A DNA stretch of 64,000 nucleotides from CAYNYM01 sp049366815. Lineage in GTDB: Bacteria; Desulfobacterota; DSM-4660; Desulfatiglandales; HGW-15. The translations under genes were made by a program, and so were the position numbers. Numbering within the stretch: position 1 is the first letter of the stretch; each line of letters begins with the position of its first letter. Location of the stretch: the NCBI GenBank assembly GCA_049366815.1, contig JBMNCO010000132.1, positions 1 through 64,000 on the forward strand, given 5' to 3'. The notes below the pieces were generated by a model. That model searched no databases, was not told the DNA's origin, and was given only the letters and a program-made list of their open reading frames with translations. This document shows positions 37,641-46,631 of this stretch, in pieces.

Positions 37641-38822
37641 ATGAAACTACATGAATACCAGGCCAAGGACATCTTCGGCAAGTTCAATATCCCCATACCG
37701 GAGGGACGGCTGACCCCATCTTCCGGTGAAGCCCTGAAGGCCGTAAAAGGCCTTAAGGGTCCACCCTGGGTGGTGAAGGCACAGGTACACGCCGGCGGCC
37801 GCGGAAAGGGCGGGGGCGTCAAGGTGGTGCATTCCGTCAGGGAGTTGGAAAGGGCGGTCGAAACCATCCTCACCCTTCCCCTGGTGACAAAGCAGACGGG
37901 CCCCGAAGGGAGGATGGTTCATCAGGTCTTGATCGAGGAAGGCCTTGAGATCGAACGGGAACTCTATCTCGCCATGGTCGTCGACAGATCCCGGGCCAGG
38001 CCTGTCATGATTTTCAGCCAGGCCGGCGGCATGGATATTGAAAAGGTGGCGACCACCTCCCCGGATCGGGTCCTGAAGGCCTTTGTTGATCCGGAGATCG
38101 GATGGATGCCCTTTCAGGGCAGAAACCTGGTCTACGGGATAGAAAATCCTTTGAACCCGGGGGCTGCGAAGCGTGTCACGGCGGTCATGGAACGCCTTTA
38201 CAGACTTTTCATATCCTGCGACTGTTCCCTTGCTGAGATCAATCCCCTTGTGATCACGAAAGCCGGCAAGGTCGTGGCCGCGGACGCCAAGATCAACATC
38301 GACGACAATGCCCTTTACAGACGAGAGGCACTTGCAGCCCTGGACGACCCCAGGGAAAAGGACCCCCTCGAGGTCAAGGCCCAGGCATTCCATCTCAATT
38401 ACATCCGCCTGGGCGGCAACATCGGGGCCATGGTGAACGGGGCCGGGCTTGCCATGGCTACCATGGACATCATCAAACTGGCCGGAGGCGAGCCTGCCAA
38501 TTTTCTGGACGTGGGTGGCGGCGCCAGCGAAGACATGATCACCAAGGGCTTTGAAATTATCCTGGAGGACAAGAAGGTCAAGGCGGTTCTTGTCAACATC
38601 TTCGGCGGCATCCTCCGGTGTGATGTCCTGGCCAGGGGACTCCTGGCCGCCGCAAAAAAGACGGATATCCGCGTCCCGCTCATCGTAAGGCTGGAGGGCA
38701 CCAATGTGGAGGAGGGACGCAGAATCCTGAGAAATTCTGATCTTAAATTCCTCGTGGCGCGGACAATGGCCGAGGCCGCAGGGCTTGTCACACAGCAATT
38801 GACCAAAGAGGCCGTGTCATGA
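37641..38822 (+). CDS. sucC: Succinyl-CoA synthetase beta subunit
   Basis: A 393-residue ATP-grasp beta subunit of succinyl-CoA ligase. It begins MKLHEYQAKDIFGKFNIP, with VKAQVHAGGRGKGGGVK for nucleotide binding and the C-terminal FLDVGGGASEDMITKGF and LVNIFGGILRCDV. It interconverts succinyl-CoA with succinate plus ATP or GTP. It overlaps sucD by 4 bases (ATGA), so the two are coupled. Together with kor it handles the 2-oxoglutarate-to-succinate part of the citric acid cycle. Confidence 0.95.
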   Translation: MKLHEYQAKDIFGKFNIPIPEGRLTPSSGEALKAVKGLKGPPWVVKAQVHAGGRGKGGGVKVVHSVRELERAVETILTLPLVTKQTGPEGRMVHQVLIEEGLEIERELYLAMVVDRSRARPVMIFSQAGGMDIEKVATTSPDRVLKAFVDPEIGWMPFQGRNLVYGIENPLNPGAAKRVTAVMERLYRLFISCDCSLAEINPLVITKAGKVVAADAKINIDDNALYRREALAALDDPREKDPLEVKAQAFHLNYIRLGGNIGAMVNGAGLAMATMDIIKLAGGEPANFLDVGGGASEDMITKGFEIILEDKKVKAVLVNIFGGILRCDVLARGLLAAAKKTDIRVPLIVRLEGTNVEEGRRILRNSDLKFLVARTMAEAAGLVTQQLTKEAVS

Positions 38823-39688
38823 GCATACTGGCGGACGAACACACCCGGGTCGTGGTCCAGGGCATCACCGGCAAAGAAGGAAGCTTCCACACCAGACAGA
38901 TGTTGGGTTACGGCACGGTCATCGCCGCGGGGGTCACCCCGGGTAAAGGGGGCACGACCGTCGAGGGGGTCCCGGTCTTCAACACGGTCCAAGAGGCCGC
39001 GGAAAAGGAGGGCGCAAACACCTCCTGTATCTTCGTTCCCCCGCCCTATGCGGCCGACGCGGTTATGGAGGCGGCGGCGTCCGGTTTGGAACTGGTGGTT
39101 TGCATCACCGAGGGGATACCCGCCCTGGACATGATCAGGGCGACCCGCTTCCTGGAGGGGACAAACACCGTCCTCATAGGTCCCAACGGGCCCGGGATCA
39201 TCTCTCCGGGCAGGACAAAGGTCGGCATCATGCCCGGACATATTCACAAGCCCGGCCATATCGGTGTTATCTCCAGGAGCGGGACACTCACCTATGAGGT
39301 GGTGGACCAGTTGACACGCGCCGGGCTTGGGCAGTCATCGTGCATCGGCCTTGGTGGAGACGCCATTGTCGGCACGAACTTTGTCAGCCACTTGAGGCGG
39401 TTCAAGACGGATACCGACACAAAGGGAGTCGTCCTCATCGGTGAGATCGGCGGTTCTGCGGAAGAGGAGGCTGCGGAATACATACGGGCGTCCTTTGACA
39501 AACCCGTCCTGGCCTTTATCGCCGGACAAACGGCTCCCGCCGACAGGCGGATGGGACATGCCGGCGCCATTATTTCAGGAAAAGAGGGCAGAGCGGAAGA
39601 CAAGATCAAGGCACTTGAAGCCGCCGGGATAAGGGTTGTCCGGAACCTGGGGAGACTGGGAGAAATCGCTCTCGAAGTGCTGGGATAG
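38819..39688 (+). CDS. sucD: Succinyl-CoA synthetase alpha subunit
   Basis: A 289-residue alpha subunit. The phosphorylated His lies in MGHAGAIISGKEG near residue 245. The N-terminal CoA-binding Rossmann fold shows VVQGITGKEGSFHTRQM and GVTPGKGG. The family position CIGPNG-type segment reads TVLIGPNGPGIISPG. The length is normal. It pairs with sucC upstream; no terminator hairpin is obvious after the stop. Confidence 0.95.
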   Translation: MSILADEHTRVVVQGITGKEGSFHTRQMLGYGTVIAAGVTPGKGGTTVEGVPVFNTVQEAAEKEGANTSCIFVPPPYAADAVMEAAASGLELVVCITEGIPALDMIRATRFLEGTNTVLIGPNGPGIISPGRTKVGIMPGHIHKPGHIGVISRSGTLTYEVVDQLTRAGLGQSSCIGLGGDAIVGTNFVSHLRRFKTDTDTKGVVLIGEIGGSAEEEAAEYIRASFDKPVLAFIAGQTAPADRRMGHAGAIISGKEGRAEDKIKALEAAGIRVVRNLGRLGEIALEVLG

Positions 39689-39830
39689 AGTCGGGCTTGA
39701 TGGCTCAAATTCACGCTCTTGACGAATCCTTTTCCAGGTGATAATCTCAAAAATATTAAGCATTTCAAACTAAAATCCACGATGACCCCCGGCCTTTTAC
39801 GGCGCGGATAAAATATACGGAGGGGAATCC

Positions 39831-40028
39831 ATGTTTGGATTAGGCATGCCCGAACTCATTATCATCCTGATTATCATCCTGATTATTTTTGGAGCAGGAA
39901 AACTCCCCGAAATAGGCAGCGGCATAGGCAAGGGAATTCGCAACTTTAAGAAGGCCACCAAGGAGAAACCCGAAGAAATTGCTCCCCCGGAGGGGGAACA
40001 GAAGGAAAACAAAGAAGAAACGCATTGA
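39831..40028 (+). CDS. tatA: Twin-arginine translocase subunit TatA/E
   Basis: A 65-residue TatA. It has one membrane helix (ELIIILIIILIIFGAGKLPEIG) with the conserved FG hinge and an amphipathic helix GSGIGKGIRNFKKATKE, then a charged tail. It forms the protein-conducting pore of the Tat pathway, which exports folded cofactor-containing proteins. GGAGGGG precedes the start. tatB and tatC are not adjacent. Confidence 0.9.
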   Translation: MFGLGMPELIIILIIILIIFGAGKLPEIGSGIGKGIRNFKKATKEKPEEIAPPEGEQKENKEETH

Positions 40029-40117
40029 AATATCCGGGACCTTGTCGCATCGACAAAACCGGAATCCGGAATTCGCGGCTCTAGGATATGAAAGTCCCTA
40101 GTGACTACTCAGCTAGA

Positions 40118-40342
40118 TAGGCTGTAGTCATTAAGGCTGTGAGGTGTCGCAGGAAGGGAACATGCGTGATCACAGGAAACTCAAAGCGTTTGAATCAAAG
40201 CGCCTGGGGTATTCTTATGAACGTGAATTTTCTACCTGTGAAACAAAATTTGTGGGAGCCGGGAAGGTTTTGGGCGCCCTGCTTCGATCCATGCGCGGAT
40301 AGCGAAGGGTCCGGAAACTCATAGCCTTCAGGCTACAGCCTA
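40118..40342 (+). ncRNA. Likely structured RNA between tatA and ssb (possible group II intron remnant)
   Basis: Two long-range helices enclose about 175 bases: TAGGCTGTAG (40118-40127) with CTACAGCCTA (40333-40342), and AAGGCTGTGAG (40133-40143) with CTCATAGCCTT (40318-40328, one G-U pair). Inside lie local hairpins, including GCG-TTTGA / TCAAAGCGC and CTTCG-ATCC / GGAT-AG-CGAAG. No open frame fits. The style resembles domain I of a group II intron, but no maturase or domain V is seen. The strand is assigned by the G-U pair direction and is uncertain. The remaining bases of the 40029-40485 gap hold nothing recognised. Confidence 0.5.
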
Positions 40343-40485
40343 ACCAACCTGAACAGTTGCAGTTCCTATTCCCCTATTCCAGGCTCTGGCGTCTGGATTT
40401 CAGCCTGGACACAACATACGACGGGAGACTTCGGCCTGTAAAAAACGATTCCTCCACTTGATGATCCGCACCCTTCGGATTCGGT

Positions 40486-40905
40486 TTAAAAGGGGATATC
40501 ATCTTCGGGAATGGATACGGGTTCCTCATAGGGATATCGCTCTTCCTGGGTCTTTGCCTCTCTGCCTTTCGCAGGGGCCGTTCCCAGCATCTGCATGGTT
40601 TGGGCATTGATTTCGGTCGTGTATCGCTTGTTGCCGTCCTTGTCTTCCCATGAGCGCGTTTGGAGTTTGCCCTCAATATACACCTGACTTCCTTTACGCA
40701 GGTATTCGCCGCATATTTCACCCAGCTTTGCCCAGGCGACGATCCTGTGCCATTCGGTACGCTCTTCCTTTTGCCCGTCCTTCCCTGTCCACTGTTCTGT
40801 TGTGGCGATTCTGAAACTGGCTACGGGCCTCCCGCTGGGTGTATATTTCAGTTCCGGATCAGCGCCCAGATTGCCGACTAGAATGACCTTGTTTACGCTC
40901 GCCAT
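40486..40905 (-). CDS. ssb: Single-stranded DNA-binding protein
   Basis: A 139-residue SSB with an OB fold starting MASVNKVILVGNLGADPELKYTPSGRPVASFRIATTE and the acidic C-terminal tip DDIPF used to recruit repair and replication proteins. The start at 40905 follows GGAGGAGG; a longer frame begins at 40938 but is not needed. The linker is short compared with E. coli SSB. It is a single gene on the minus strand. Confidence 0.95.
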   Translation of the reverse strand: MASVNKVILVGNLGADPELKYTPSGRPVASFRIATTEQWTGKDGQKEERTEWHRIVAWAKLGEICGEYLRKGSQVYIEGKLQTRSWEDKDGNKRYTTEINAQTMQMLGTAPAKGREAKTQEERYPYEEPVSIPEDDIPF

Positions 40906-41179
40906 GCCATATCCTCCTCCCAAATTGAATAGGTGCAAAACGGAAAGTTTTTACTCGAAAATTTGTGAAAGCCCCTGTTTCGGCCGCAAGATCTTTTTCA
41001 CCAGCCAAGGTCGCCGGGGAACCGGCCGCAATGCCATCAAAGCCTTCGAGACAGGCACTCACCTTACACAATCAAAATCTTCAGATCAAGGTCTTTCCTT
41101 GATTTCCATGTTGACGTATGATCCCTGAAGTTTTAAGCTGCTGAAAAATTAACCCAATTGAAGTAAGAAGAGAAATAAT

Positions 41180-42829
41180 ATGCTAAAGTTAATCCCACTG
41201 GGAGGGCTGGGGGAAATCGGATTGAATATGATGGTCCTGGAATATGACCAGACCATGCTCATCATCGATGCAGGGCTGATGTTCCCTGAAGACTACATGC
41301 CGGGGGTGGATGTGGTGATCCCAGACATCCAATTTATTCTGGACAACAGGGACAAGGTCCATTCTATAATCCTCACCCACGGACATGAAGATCACATCGG
41401 TGCCCTGCCCTTTTTCATCAAACAGATCGACAGGCCCGTTTGGGGCACCAGTTTCACATTGAAACTCCTTCAAGAAAAACTGAAAGAGCACAAACTGTCG
41501 GATGACGTCGAACTGAAGACGGTCCGGCCTGGGGATGTGCGCCCCTTCGGGCCTTTCAACGTGGAATTCATCGGAGTCAACCACAGCATCGTGGACGGTG
41601 TGGGACTGGCCGTTGAGACACCGGAAGGGATCATTGTGCACTCCGGCGATTTCAAAATCGACCAGACACCCGTTGACGGCCAGTACACGGATCTGGTCCG
41701 ATTCGCCCATTATGGCGAGCGCAACGTCCTGGCCCTCCTTTCCGACTCGACGAATGTGGAAAAGGAAGGGTTTACCCTGAGCGAAAATGATGTAAAGAAA
41801 ACCCTGGAGGGTCTCTTTCAGACATGCGAGGGGCGCCTGTTCATAGCCGTCTTTGCCTCGAACGTCTCGCGCATCAAGCAGGTCATTGAACTGGCGGCCA
41901 AATTCAACCGAAAAGTGCTGTTCAGCGGTAAGAGCATGATCACGAACATCCGCATAGCCGTCGATGAAGGCATCATAGGCATTCCACCCGGCACCGAAAT
42001 CCGGGAGCAGGAAATCGATCGTCTTCCAGACAATGAAGTCGCCATCATAACAACCGGCAGCCAGGGTGAACCCATGTCCGCCCTGACCCGTATGGCACAG
42101 GATAAACACAGGGGGATCAAGATTCGTAAGGGAGATACCATCATCCTTTCCTCCCGTTTCATCCCCGGCAACGAGAAGGCGATCACCGCCATCATCAACA
42201 AGCTCTACCGATTGGGAGCTGAAGTCGTATACGAAAGGGTCTCCCAGATCCATTCCTCAGGACATGCCTACCAGGAAGAGCTTAAAATGATGCTCAACCT
42301 GGTCAGGCCCCGCTACTTCATCCCCATTCATGGTGAATACCGCCATCTGGTCAAACACATCCAGCTGGCCGGGGAAACGGGTATGCCATCCGAGCGACTT
42401 CTCCTGGCGGAGGATGGCGATACGGTCTGCTTTTCCAACGGCAGGGCCGAAATCGGGAACCGGATTCACACAGGCAGGATCCTTGTCGACGGCAAGGGCG
42501 TGGGGGATGTCGGGGACCTCGTTCTCAGAGAACGCAGGAGACTTGCAGGAGAAGGCGTAGTCATCGTCCTATTGGCCGTGGATGAACTGACCGGAGAAAT
42601 CATATACGGTCCTGACATCATTTCCAGGGGATTTGTATTTGAGGACCAAGGTGGATTTATATTTGAACAGGCCAAGGATATCGTTTTACAGGTTTTGGCT
42701 GAACCTGAACGATCTGCGCCCATTGATTGGGGAGAGGTGGGTCCTGCTATCAAAAAGAATCTGAAGCGCTTTTTTTACAAGATAATCGAAAGACGGCCCA
42801 TTATCATGCCGATCATCATCCCGTTGTGA
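41180..42829 (+). CDS. rnj: Ribonuclease J
   Basis: A 549-residue metallo-beta-lactamase/beta-CASP nuclease. The metal-binding motif is LTHGHEDHIGALPFF, with further ligands in HSIVDGVG and VHSGDFKIDQ. The beta-CASP segment is FASNVSRIKQ to SGHAYQEELKMML, followed by the PIHGEYRHL motif and a C-terminal domain. It has endo- and 5'-exonuclease activity in RNA processing and decay. AAGAAGAG precedes the ATG. It is followed after 3 bases by ftsK. Confidence 0.94.
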   Translation: MLKLIPLGGLGEIGLNMMVLEYDQTMLIIDAGLMFPEDYMPGVDVVIPDIQFILDNRDKVHSIILTHGHEDHIGALPFFIKQIDRPVWGTSFTLKLLQEKLKEHKLSDDVELKTVRPGDVRPFGPFNVEFIGVNHSIVDGVGLAVETPEGIIVHSGDFKIDQTPVDGQYTDLVRFAHYGERNVLALLSDSTNVEKEGFTLSENDVKKTLEGLFQTCEGRLFIAVFASNVSRIKQVIELAAKFNRKVLFSGKSMITNIRIAVDEGIIGIPPGTEIREQEIDRLPDNEVAIITTGSQGEPMSALTRMAQDKHRGIKIRKGDTIILSSRFIPGNEKAITAIINKLYRLGAEVVYERVSQIHSSGHAYQEELKMMLNLVRPRYFIPIHGEYRHLVKHIQLAGETGMPSERLLLAEDGDTVCFSNGRAEIGNRIHTGRILVDGKGVGDVGDLVLRERRRLAGEGVVIVLLAVDELTGEIIYGPDIISRGFVFEDQGGFIFEQAKDIVLQVLAEPERSAPIDWGEVGPAIKKNLKRFFYKIIERRPIIMPIIIPL

Positions 42830-42832
42830 GAA

Positions 42833-45064
42833 ATGAACAGGCACGCACACATGAGTAAAAAATCGAAGGCAAAGAGAGAAATCCATTCCAACAAACAGCC
42901 TGAACCGATCAAAAGGGAGATTGCGGGCATCCTTCTCTTGTTATTCGCCGTTTTTCTGGGTGTCAGCCTCTTTTCCTTTCACCCCGCAGATCCCCTCGTC
43001 TGGATCAGGACGGGCGTGGATGGAAAGGTTCACAACCTTTTCGGCACGGTCGGTGCGAATGCTGCGGGTTGGATCTTCCTGGCTTTGGGTTTTTCCTCCT
43101 ACTGGTTCGTCATCATCTGCCTGGCCGCAGCCGTGCTTTCCTTCCGCCAGCAGTCCCTTTCATCCCCTCTGAAAAACGTGACGGCCGCAATCTTTCTCGT
43201 CGCCTCCTTTGCAGGCATCATCCACCTCTACAGGCCCGAGGAGATCTCCTTCAGAGGTCACATCATTCAGGCCGGTGGCGTCGTGGGGGATTACATCTCC
43301 CGTTTTACCAGTGGATTGCTCAATGATTTCGGGGCATATGTACTCCTTGTCGCGGTCTTTACCGTTTCTTTCATGATCTGCACCCATCTCTCCTTTGGAT
43401 TTCTTCTTTCAAGGGCCTTTGTGTGGAGCAAAATCGCGCTCAGGGGGCTCCGTGATACCTTTATAAAGTGGAAGGAGAAGCGTCGAAAGAAGAGGGTACG
43501 CCTGGAGACCTTTGAAAAGAACACATCAAGGCCGAAGCGAAAGGTCAACATCGTCGAGCCCCAAAAGACCCAAGTGCGACGTAAACCCCAACAGGAATCT
43601 TTTTCCTTTATGGAGGTAGCCGGCAAATTCAATCTCCCGTCCCTCGATCTTCTGGATGACCCGGAAAGAAATGAAGGAGCACAAATCCAGAGACAAAGTC
43701 TGGAAATGAACGCAAGGCGTCTTGAGAAAAAACTGGCCGACTTCGGTGTACAGGGTGAAGTTGTGGAGATCCTTCCCGGTCCCGTCATCACCATGTATGA
43801 GCTGAAGCCGGCCCCCGGTGTAAAGATCAGTAAGGTTGTCGGGCTTTCCGACGACCTTGCCATGGCCCTCAGGGCACCCGCTATAAGGATAGTCGCCCCC
43901 TTGCCCGGTAAAGGGGCGATCGGCGTTGAGATCCCCAATAACAAGAGGGAGATGGTCTTGCTCAAGGAGGTTATCTCGGCCGCTGACTTCAAGACCTCGG
44001 CAAACAAACTGACCATTGCCCTCGGCAAGGATATCACGGGATCCCCTGTCATAGCCGACCTCACCAGAATGCCCCATCTACTTGTGGCCGGGGCCACGGG
44101 CACAGGGAAAAGCGTCTCGCTGAATGCGATGATCAACAGTCTGCTCTTCAAGGCCTCCCCGGACATGGTCCGCTTCCTCATGATCGACCCGAAAAGAATC
44201 GAACTCTCGGTTTACCAGGACATTCCTCATCTTCTCCATCCGGTAGTGACCAATCCCAAGGAGGCCACCAGGGCGCTCCGCTGGGCCGTTGAGGAAATGG
44301 AGCGACGTTATATGCTCCTCTCGGACCGTGGTGTCAGAAACATCGAGGCCTATAACCGGAAGGCCGTAAAGGAGAAAAAGACACCCGAGGAGGAGGCTGC
44401 AACAGGCAAAGACAATGTGCTTCCCTATATCATCCTTGTCATTGACGAGCTGGCGGACCTCATGATGACTTCCTCCAGGGAAGTAGAAGAGGCCATCACG
44501 CGCCTCGCCCAAATGGCCCGGGCCGCAGGCATCCACTTGATCATCGCCACGCAGCGGCCTTCCGTCGATGTGCTGACCGGCATTATCAAGGCAAACTTCC
44601 CGGCACGCGTGTCTTTTCAGGTGTCCTCCAAGGTCGATTCCCGGACCATTCTTGACACCATTGGAGCTGAAAATCTCCTTGGTGACGGAGACATGCTTTT
44701 CCTTCCGCCGGGTGTCGGCCGAATCGTAAGGATCCATGGCGCCTTCATATCGGAAGAAGAGGTCAAACGCGTGACGGCGTTTCTGAGGTCACAAATGAAG
44801 CCTGAATATGATCCCACGATCATGGCCGAAGTGGCCAAGGAGGAAGAGGATGCCGACGATGATTTCGAGCTTGACGAGAAATACGACAAGGCGGTGGAAC
44901 TGGTTACCCAGACGGGGCACGCCTCCATCTCCATGATCCAGCGCAAGCTGAGGGTGGGCTACAACCGCGCGGCCCGCATGATCGAGGTCATGGAAAGAGA
45001 GGGGATTGTGGGCCCCTCGGACGGCGTGAAGCCCCGGGATGTTTACGGCAGGAAAAGCCTCTAA
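42833..45064 (+). CDS. ftsK: DNA translocase FtsK/SpoIIIE
   Basis: A 743-residue FtsK. Four to five N-terminal membrane spans (about residues 28-190) are followed by a short basic linker, the alpha-beta motor with Walker A AGATGTGKSVS and Walker B ILVIDELADLMM, and a C-terminal winged-helix gamma domain (ASISMIQRKLRVGYNRAARMIEVMEREGIVG) that reads KOPS-like sequences. It pumps chromosome DNA through the closing septum. ATG 42833 or ATG 42851 are both possible starts. The linker is much shorter than in E. coli. Confidence 0.95.
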   Translation: MNRHAHMSKKSKAKREIHSNKQPEPIKREIAGILLLLFAVFLGVSLFSFHPADPLVWIRTGVDGKVHNLFGTVGANAAGWIFLALGFSSYWFVIICLAAAVLSFRQQSLSSPLKNVTAAIFLVASFAGIIHLYRPEEISFRGHIIQAGGVVGDYISRFTSGLLNDFGAYVLLVAVFTVSFMICTHLSFGFLLSRAFVWSKIALRGLRDTFIKWKEKRRKKRVRLETFEKNTSRPKRKVNIVEPQKTQVRRKPQQESFSFMEVAGKFNLPSLDLLDDPERNEGAQIQRQSLEMNARRLEKKLADFGVQGEVVEILPGPVITMYELKPAPGVKISKVVGLSDDLAMALRAPAIRIVAPLPGKGAIGVEIPNNKREMVLLKEVISAADFKTSANKLTIALGKDITGSPVIADLTRMPHLLVAGATGTGKSVSLNAMINSLLFKASPDMVRFLMIDPKRIELSVYQDIPHLLHPVVTNPKEATRALRWAVEEMERRYMLLSDRGVRNIEAYNRKAVKEKKTPEEEAATGKDNVLPYIILVIDELADLMMTSSREVEEAITRLAQMARAAGIHLIIATQRPSVDVLTGIIKANFPARVSFQVSSKVDSRTILDTIGAENLLGDGDMLFLPPGVGRIVRIHGAFISEEEVKRVTAFLRSQMKPEYDPTIMAEVAKEEEDADDDFELDEKYDKAVELVTQTGHASISMIQRKLRVGYNRAARMIEVMEREGIVGPSDGVKPRDVYGRKSL

Positions 45065-45100
45065 TTCGCGTTTAGTGCGCCCTTTCGGCACTTATAGCGT

Positions 45101-45216
45101 AGCCGTAAGCGATCAGGTATCAGCAAAAGGTTGCGCAAAAATAAGGCTCTTGGCTGAGCGCGGAATGCTGATAGCTGAGCGCTCCATCCAAAAATCCTGT
45201 ATTTCTGCATGCAAAC
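45101..45216. repeat. Dispersed repeat family 2, copy B (degenerate)
   Basis: It shares GCGATCAGGTATCAGCAAAAG, GGCTGAGCGCGGAATGCTGATAG and CTCCATCCAAAAATCCTGTA with the copies at 18271 and 57801. The 5' hairpin is missing and the 3' hairpin is eroded. It lies between ftsK and the LolA-like gene. Confidence 0.7.
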
Positions 45217-45263
45217 AAGATAGAATAGTCCTGTTTCACTTACATAAATCGTTATATTTGGAT

Positions 45264-45998
45264 ATGAATGTGATGATAAATCTTATGCCTTTCCATGGAT
45301 TGTTCCCGCGCAGTAGGCGGCACTTCGTATGCAGGGCGGGCATCTCGCTGGCCCTTCTTTTTCTCCTGCTCTGCTGCACCCGGCCCGCATGGGCGGAAGA
45401 CCTCCTGTTCAAGATCCTCGACGGGATAAAAAAGCGCTACGATTCGCTTCCCGGACTGACCATCCCCTATGAAAGGGACGTGGTCACGAGATCCATGGCC
45501 TTGCTGGATGACAGCATCAAGAGTGATCTTGCCGAGGGATATATTCATTTCAAACCGCCGGGACTTCTCCGCATTGATCAGGAAAAACCCAGACCGGAGC
45601 TTGTCGTTTCCGACGGACAAACCCTCTGGTGGTACATCCCCGAAAAGAAGGAGGTCTACCAATACCCCAAGGACAAACTCGGGCCGGAGTTGAAGCTCTT
45701 GACCGACATCTTTCAGGGTCTCAGAGAGGTGGCGGACGGCTTTATCGTGGAACTCACGGACTCGGAGGAAAACGGGCGCCGAGACCTCAGGCTGACCCCG
45801 AATCCGCCCTGGCCGGAGATCGATTTTATCCATCTTTCCGTGTCCCAAGAGGATTACACCATCCGTTCAGTGAAGCTTCACAACTATCTCGGCGGTTTCA
45901 CGCGTTTTACACTTGGTGATTTGGAGGTCAAAAAAGGCTTTCAGAAAGGGTTCTTTCAGTTCACGGTCCCACAGGGCGTCAAGGTCGTTACGGAATAA
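45264..45998 (+). CDS. LolA-like outer-membrane lipoprotein carrier
   Basis: A 244-residue exported protein with a long signal sequence (hydrophobic core ISLALLFLLLCC) and a likely cleavage site after PAWA. The mature part contains FKPPGLLRIDQEKPRPELVVSDGQTLWWYIPEKKEVYQYP, the LolA-type beta-sheet signature. LolA ferries lipoproteins across the periplasm. ATGs at 45264, 45273 and 45285 are all possible starts; the first is used. The open frame upstream runs into a repeat and is not coding. Confidence 0.78.
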   Translation: MNVMINLMPFHGLFPRSRRHFVCRAGISLALLFLLLCCTRPAWAEDLLFKILDGIKKRYDSLPGLTIPYERDVVTRSMALLDDSIKSDLAEGYIHFKPPGLLRIDQEKPRPELVVSDGQTLWWYIPEKKEVYQYPKDKLGPELKLLTDIFQGLREVADGFIVELTDSEENGRRDLRLTPNPPWPEIDFIHLSVSQEDYTIRSVKLHNYLGGFTRFTLGDLEVKKGFQKGFFQFTVPQGVKVVTE

Positions 45999-46631
45999 AT
46001 CGGCCTGATGTCCTTTGACCGACACTCCGGCGGAACCCACGGCAGAAGGATACAATACACCGGGCTGTCGGCCCTGCCCATTGCAGGGGCATTTTTCGAT
46101 GATCACCCCCATATCGTCATCCAGTCCGCCCACAAAAAACAATTTGACATATTTTTGCGCTTCCCTTACCATCCCCCTGACCAAAATATAAAAGAATTCC
46201 TACCTAAACTGAGATGTATGCCGCCTCGTTCAGCCGGGGCCGATTCCGTAAACAATATGCTGTAGGGGACCAGGGTATTATTCCAAGACCCCTTCAAAGA
46301 TGTTGAACCTTTTAAACGAGGCTTGACCTTTGAGTATTCGGCAGATTTATCCCATATTTCACGTAACCATTTTTCACTTATTTTTATTTGTCGTTTGTCG
46401 CCGCCTTTGACACAGGTTCTTTGGCATGCCAATTTCGGGCTAGTCCACCGGAACGATTGGAGCTGGGAGATGCGTTCAGATGCAGTCCTCCAACGGGAAC
46501 CTTTACAGGGAAAACAACACAAAGTCTGATGGGGCTGAAAGGAGGTGATAAGGGCTCAATACAGGAAGTGGATACCTCACGGCTAGAAACCCGAAGCAAT
46601 GCAAATCAAAAAAAAGAAAGGGCTACTTAAT
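45999..46631 (+). promoter_or_regulatory. Upstream region of the first phenylphosphate-synthase-like operon
   Basis: These 633 bases hold no supported gene. Visible signals are a perfect 12-base palindrome TTGGCATGCCAA at 46421-46432, TTGACA at 46407-46412 next to it, TTGACC at 46323-46328 with TTTATC 17 bases on, and AAAGGAGGTGAT at 46538-46549, a full-length Shine-Dalgarno match with no start codon at the right distance. The palindrome is a candidate operator for the synthase genes. Confidence 0.35.

Noticed and set aside
37647..38798. 383-codon minus-strand frame opposite sucC
   Set aside because: It is antisense to a well-conserved enzyme and shows no family features.
40118..40342. RNase P RNA, tmRNA or 6S RNA for the structured region
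   Set aside because: None of the conserved words of those RNAs that I know are present.
41189..42253. 354-codon minus-strand frame opposite RNase J
   Set aside because: It is antisense to a conserved nuclease and has no motif or ribosome site.
46166..46522. 118-codon minus-strand frame in the pps1 upstream region
   Set aside because: It has no recognisable motif, no good ribosome site and odd composition; left as non-coding, though a short decayed gene cannot be fully excluded.
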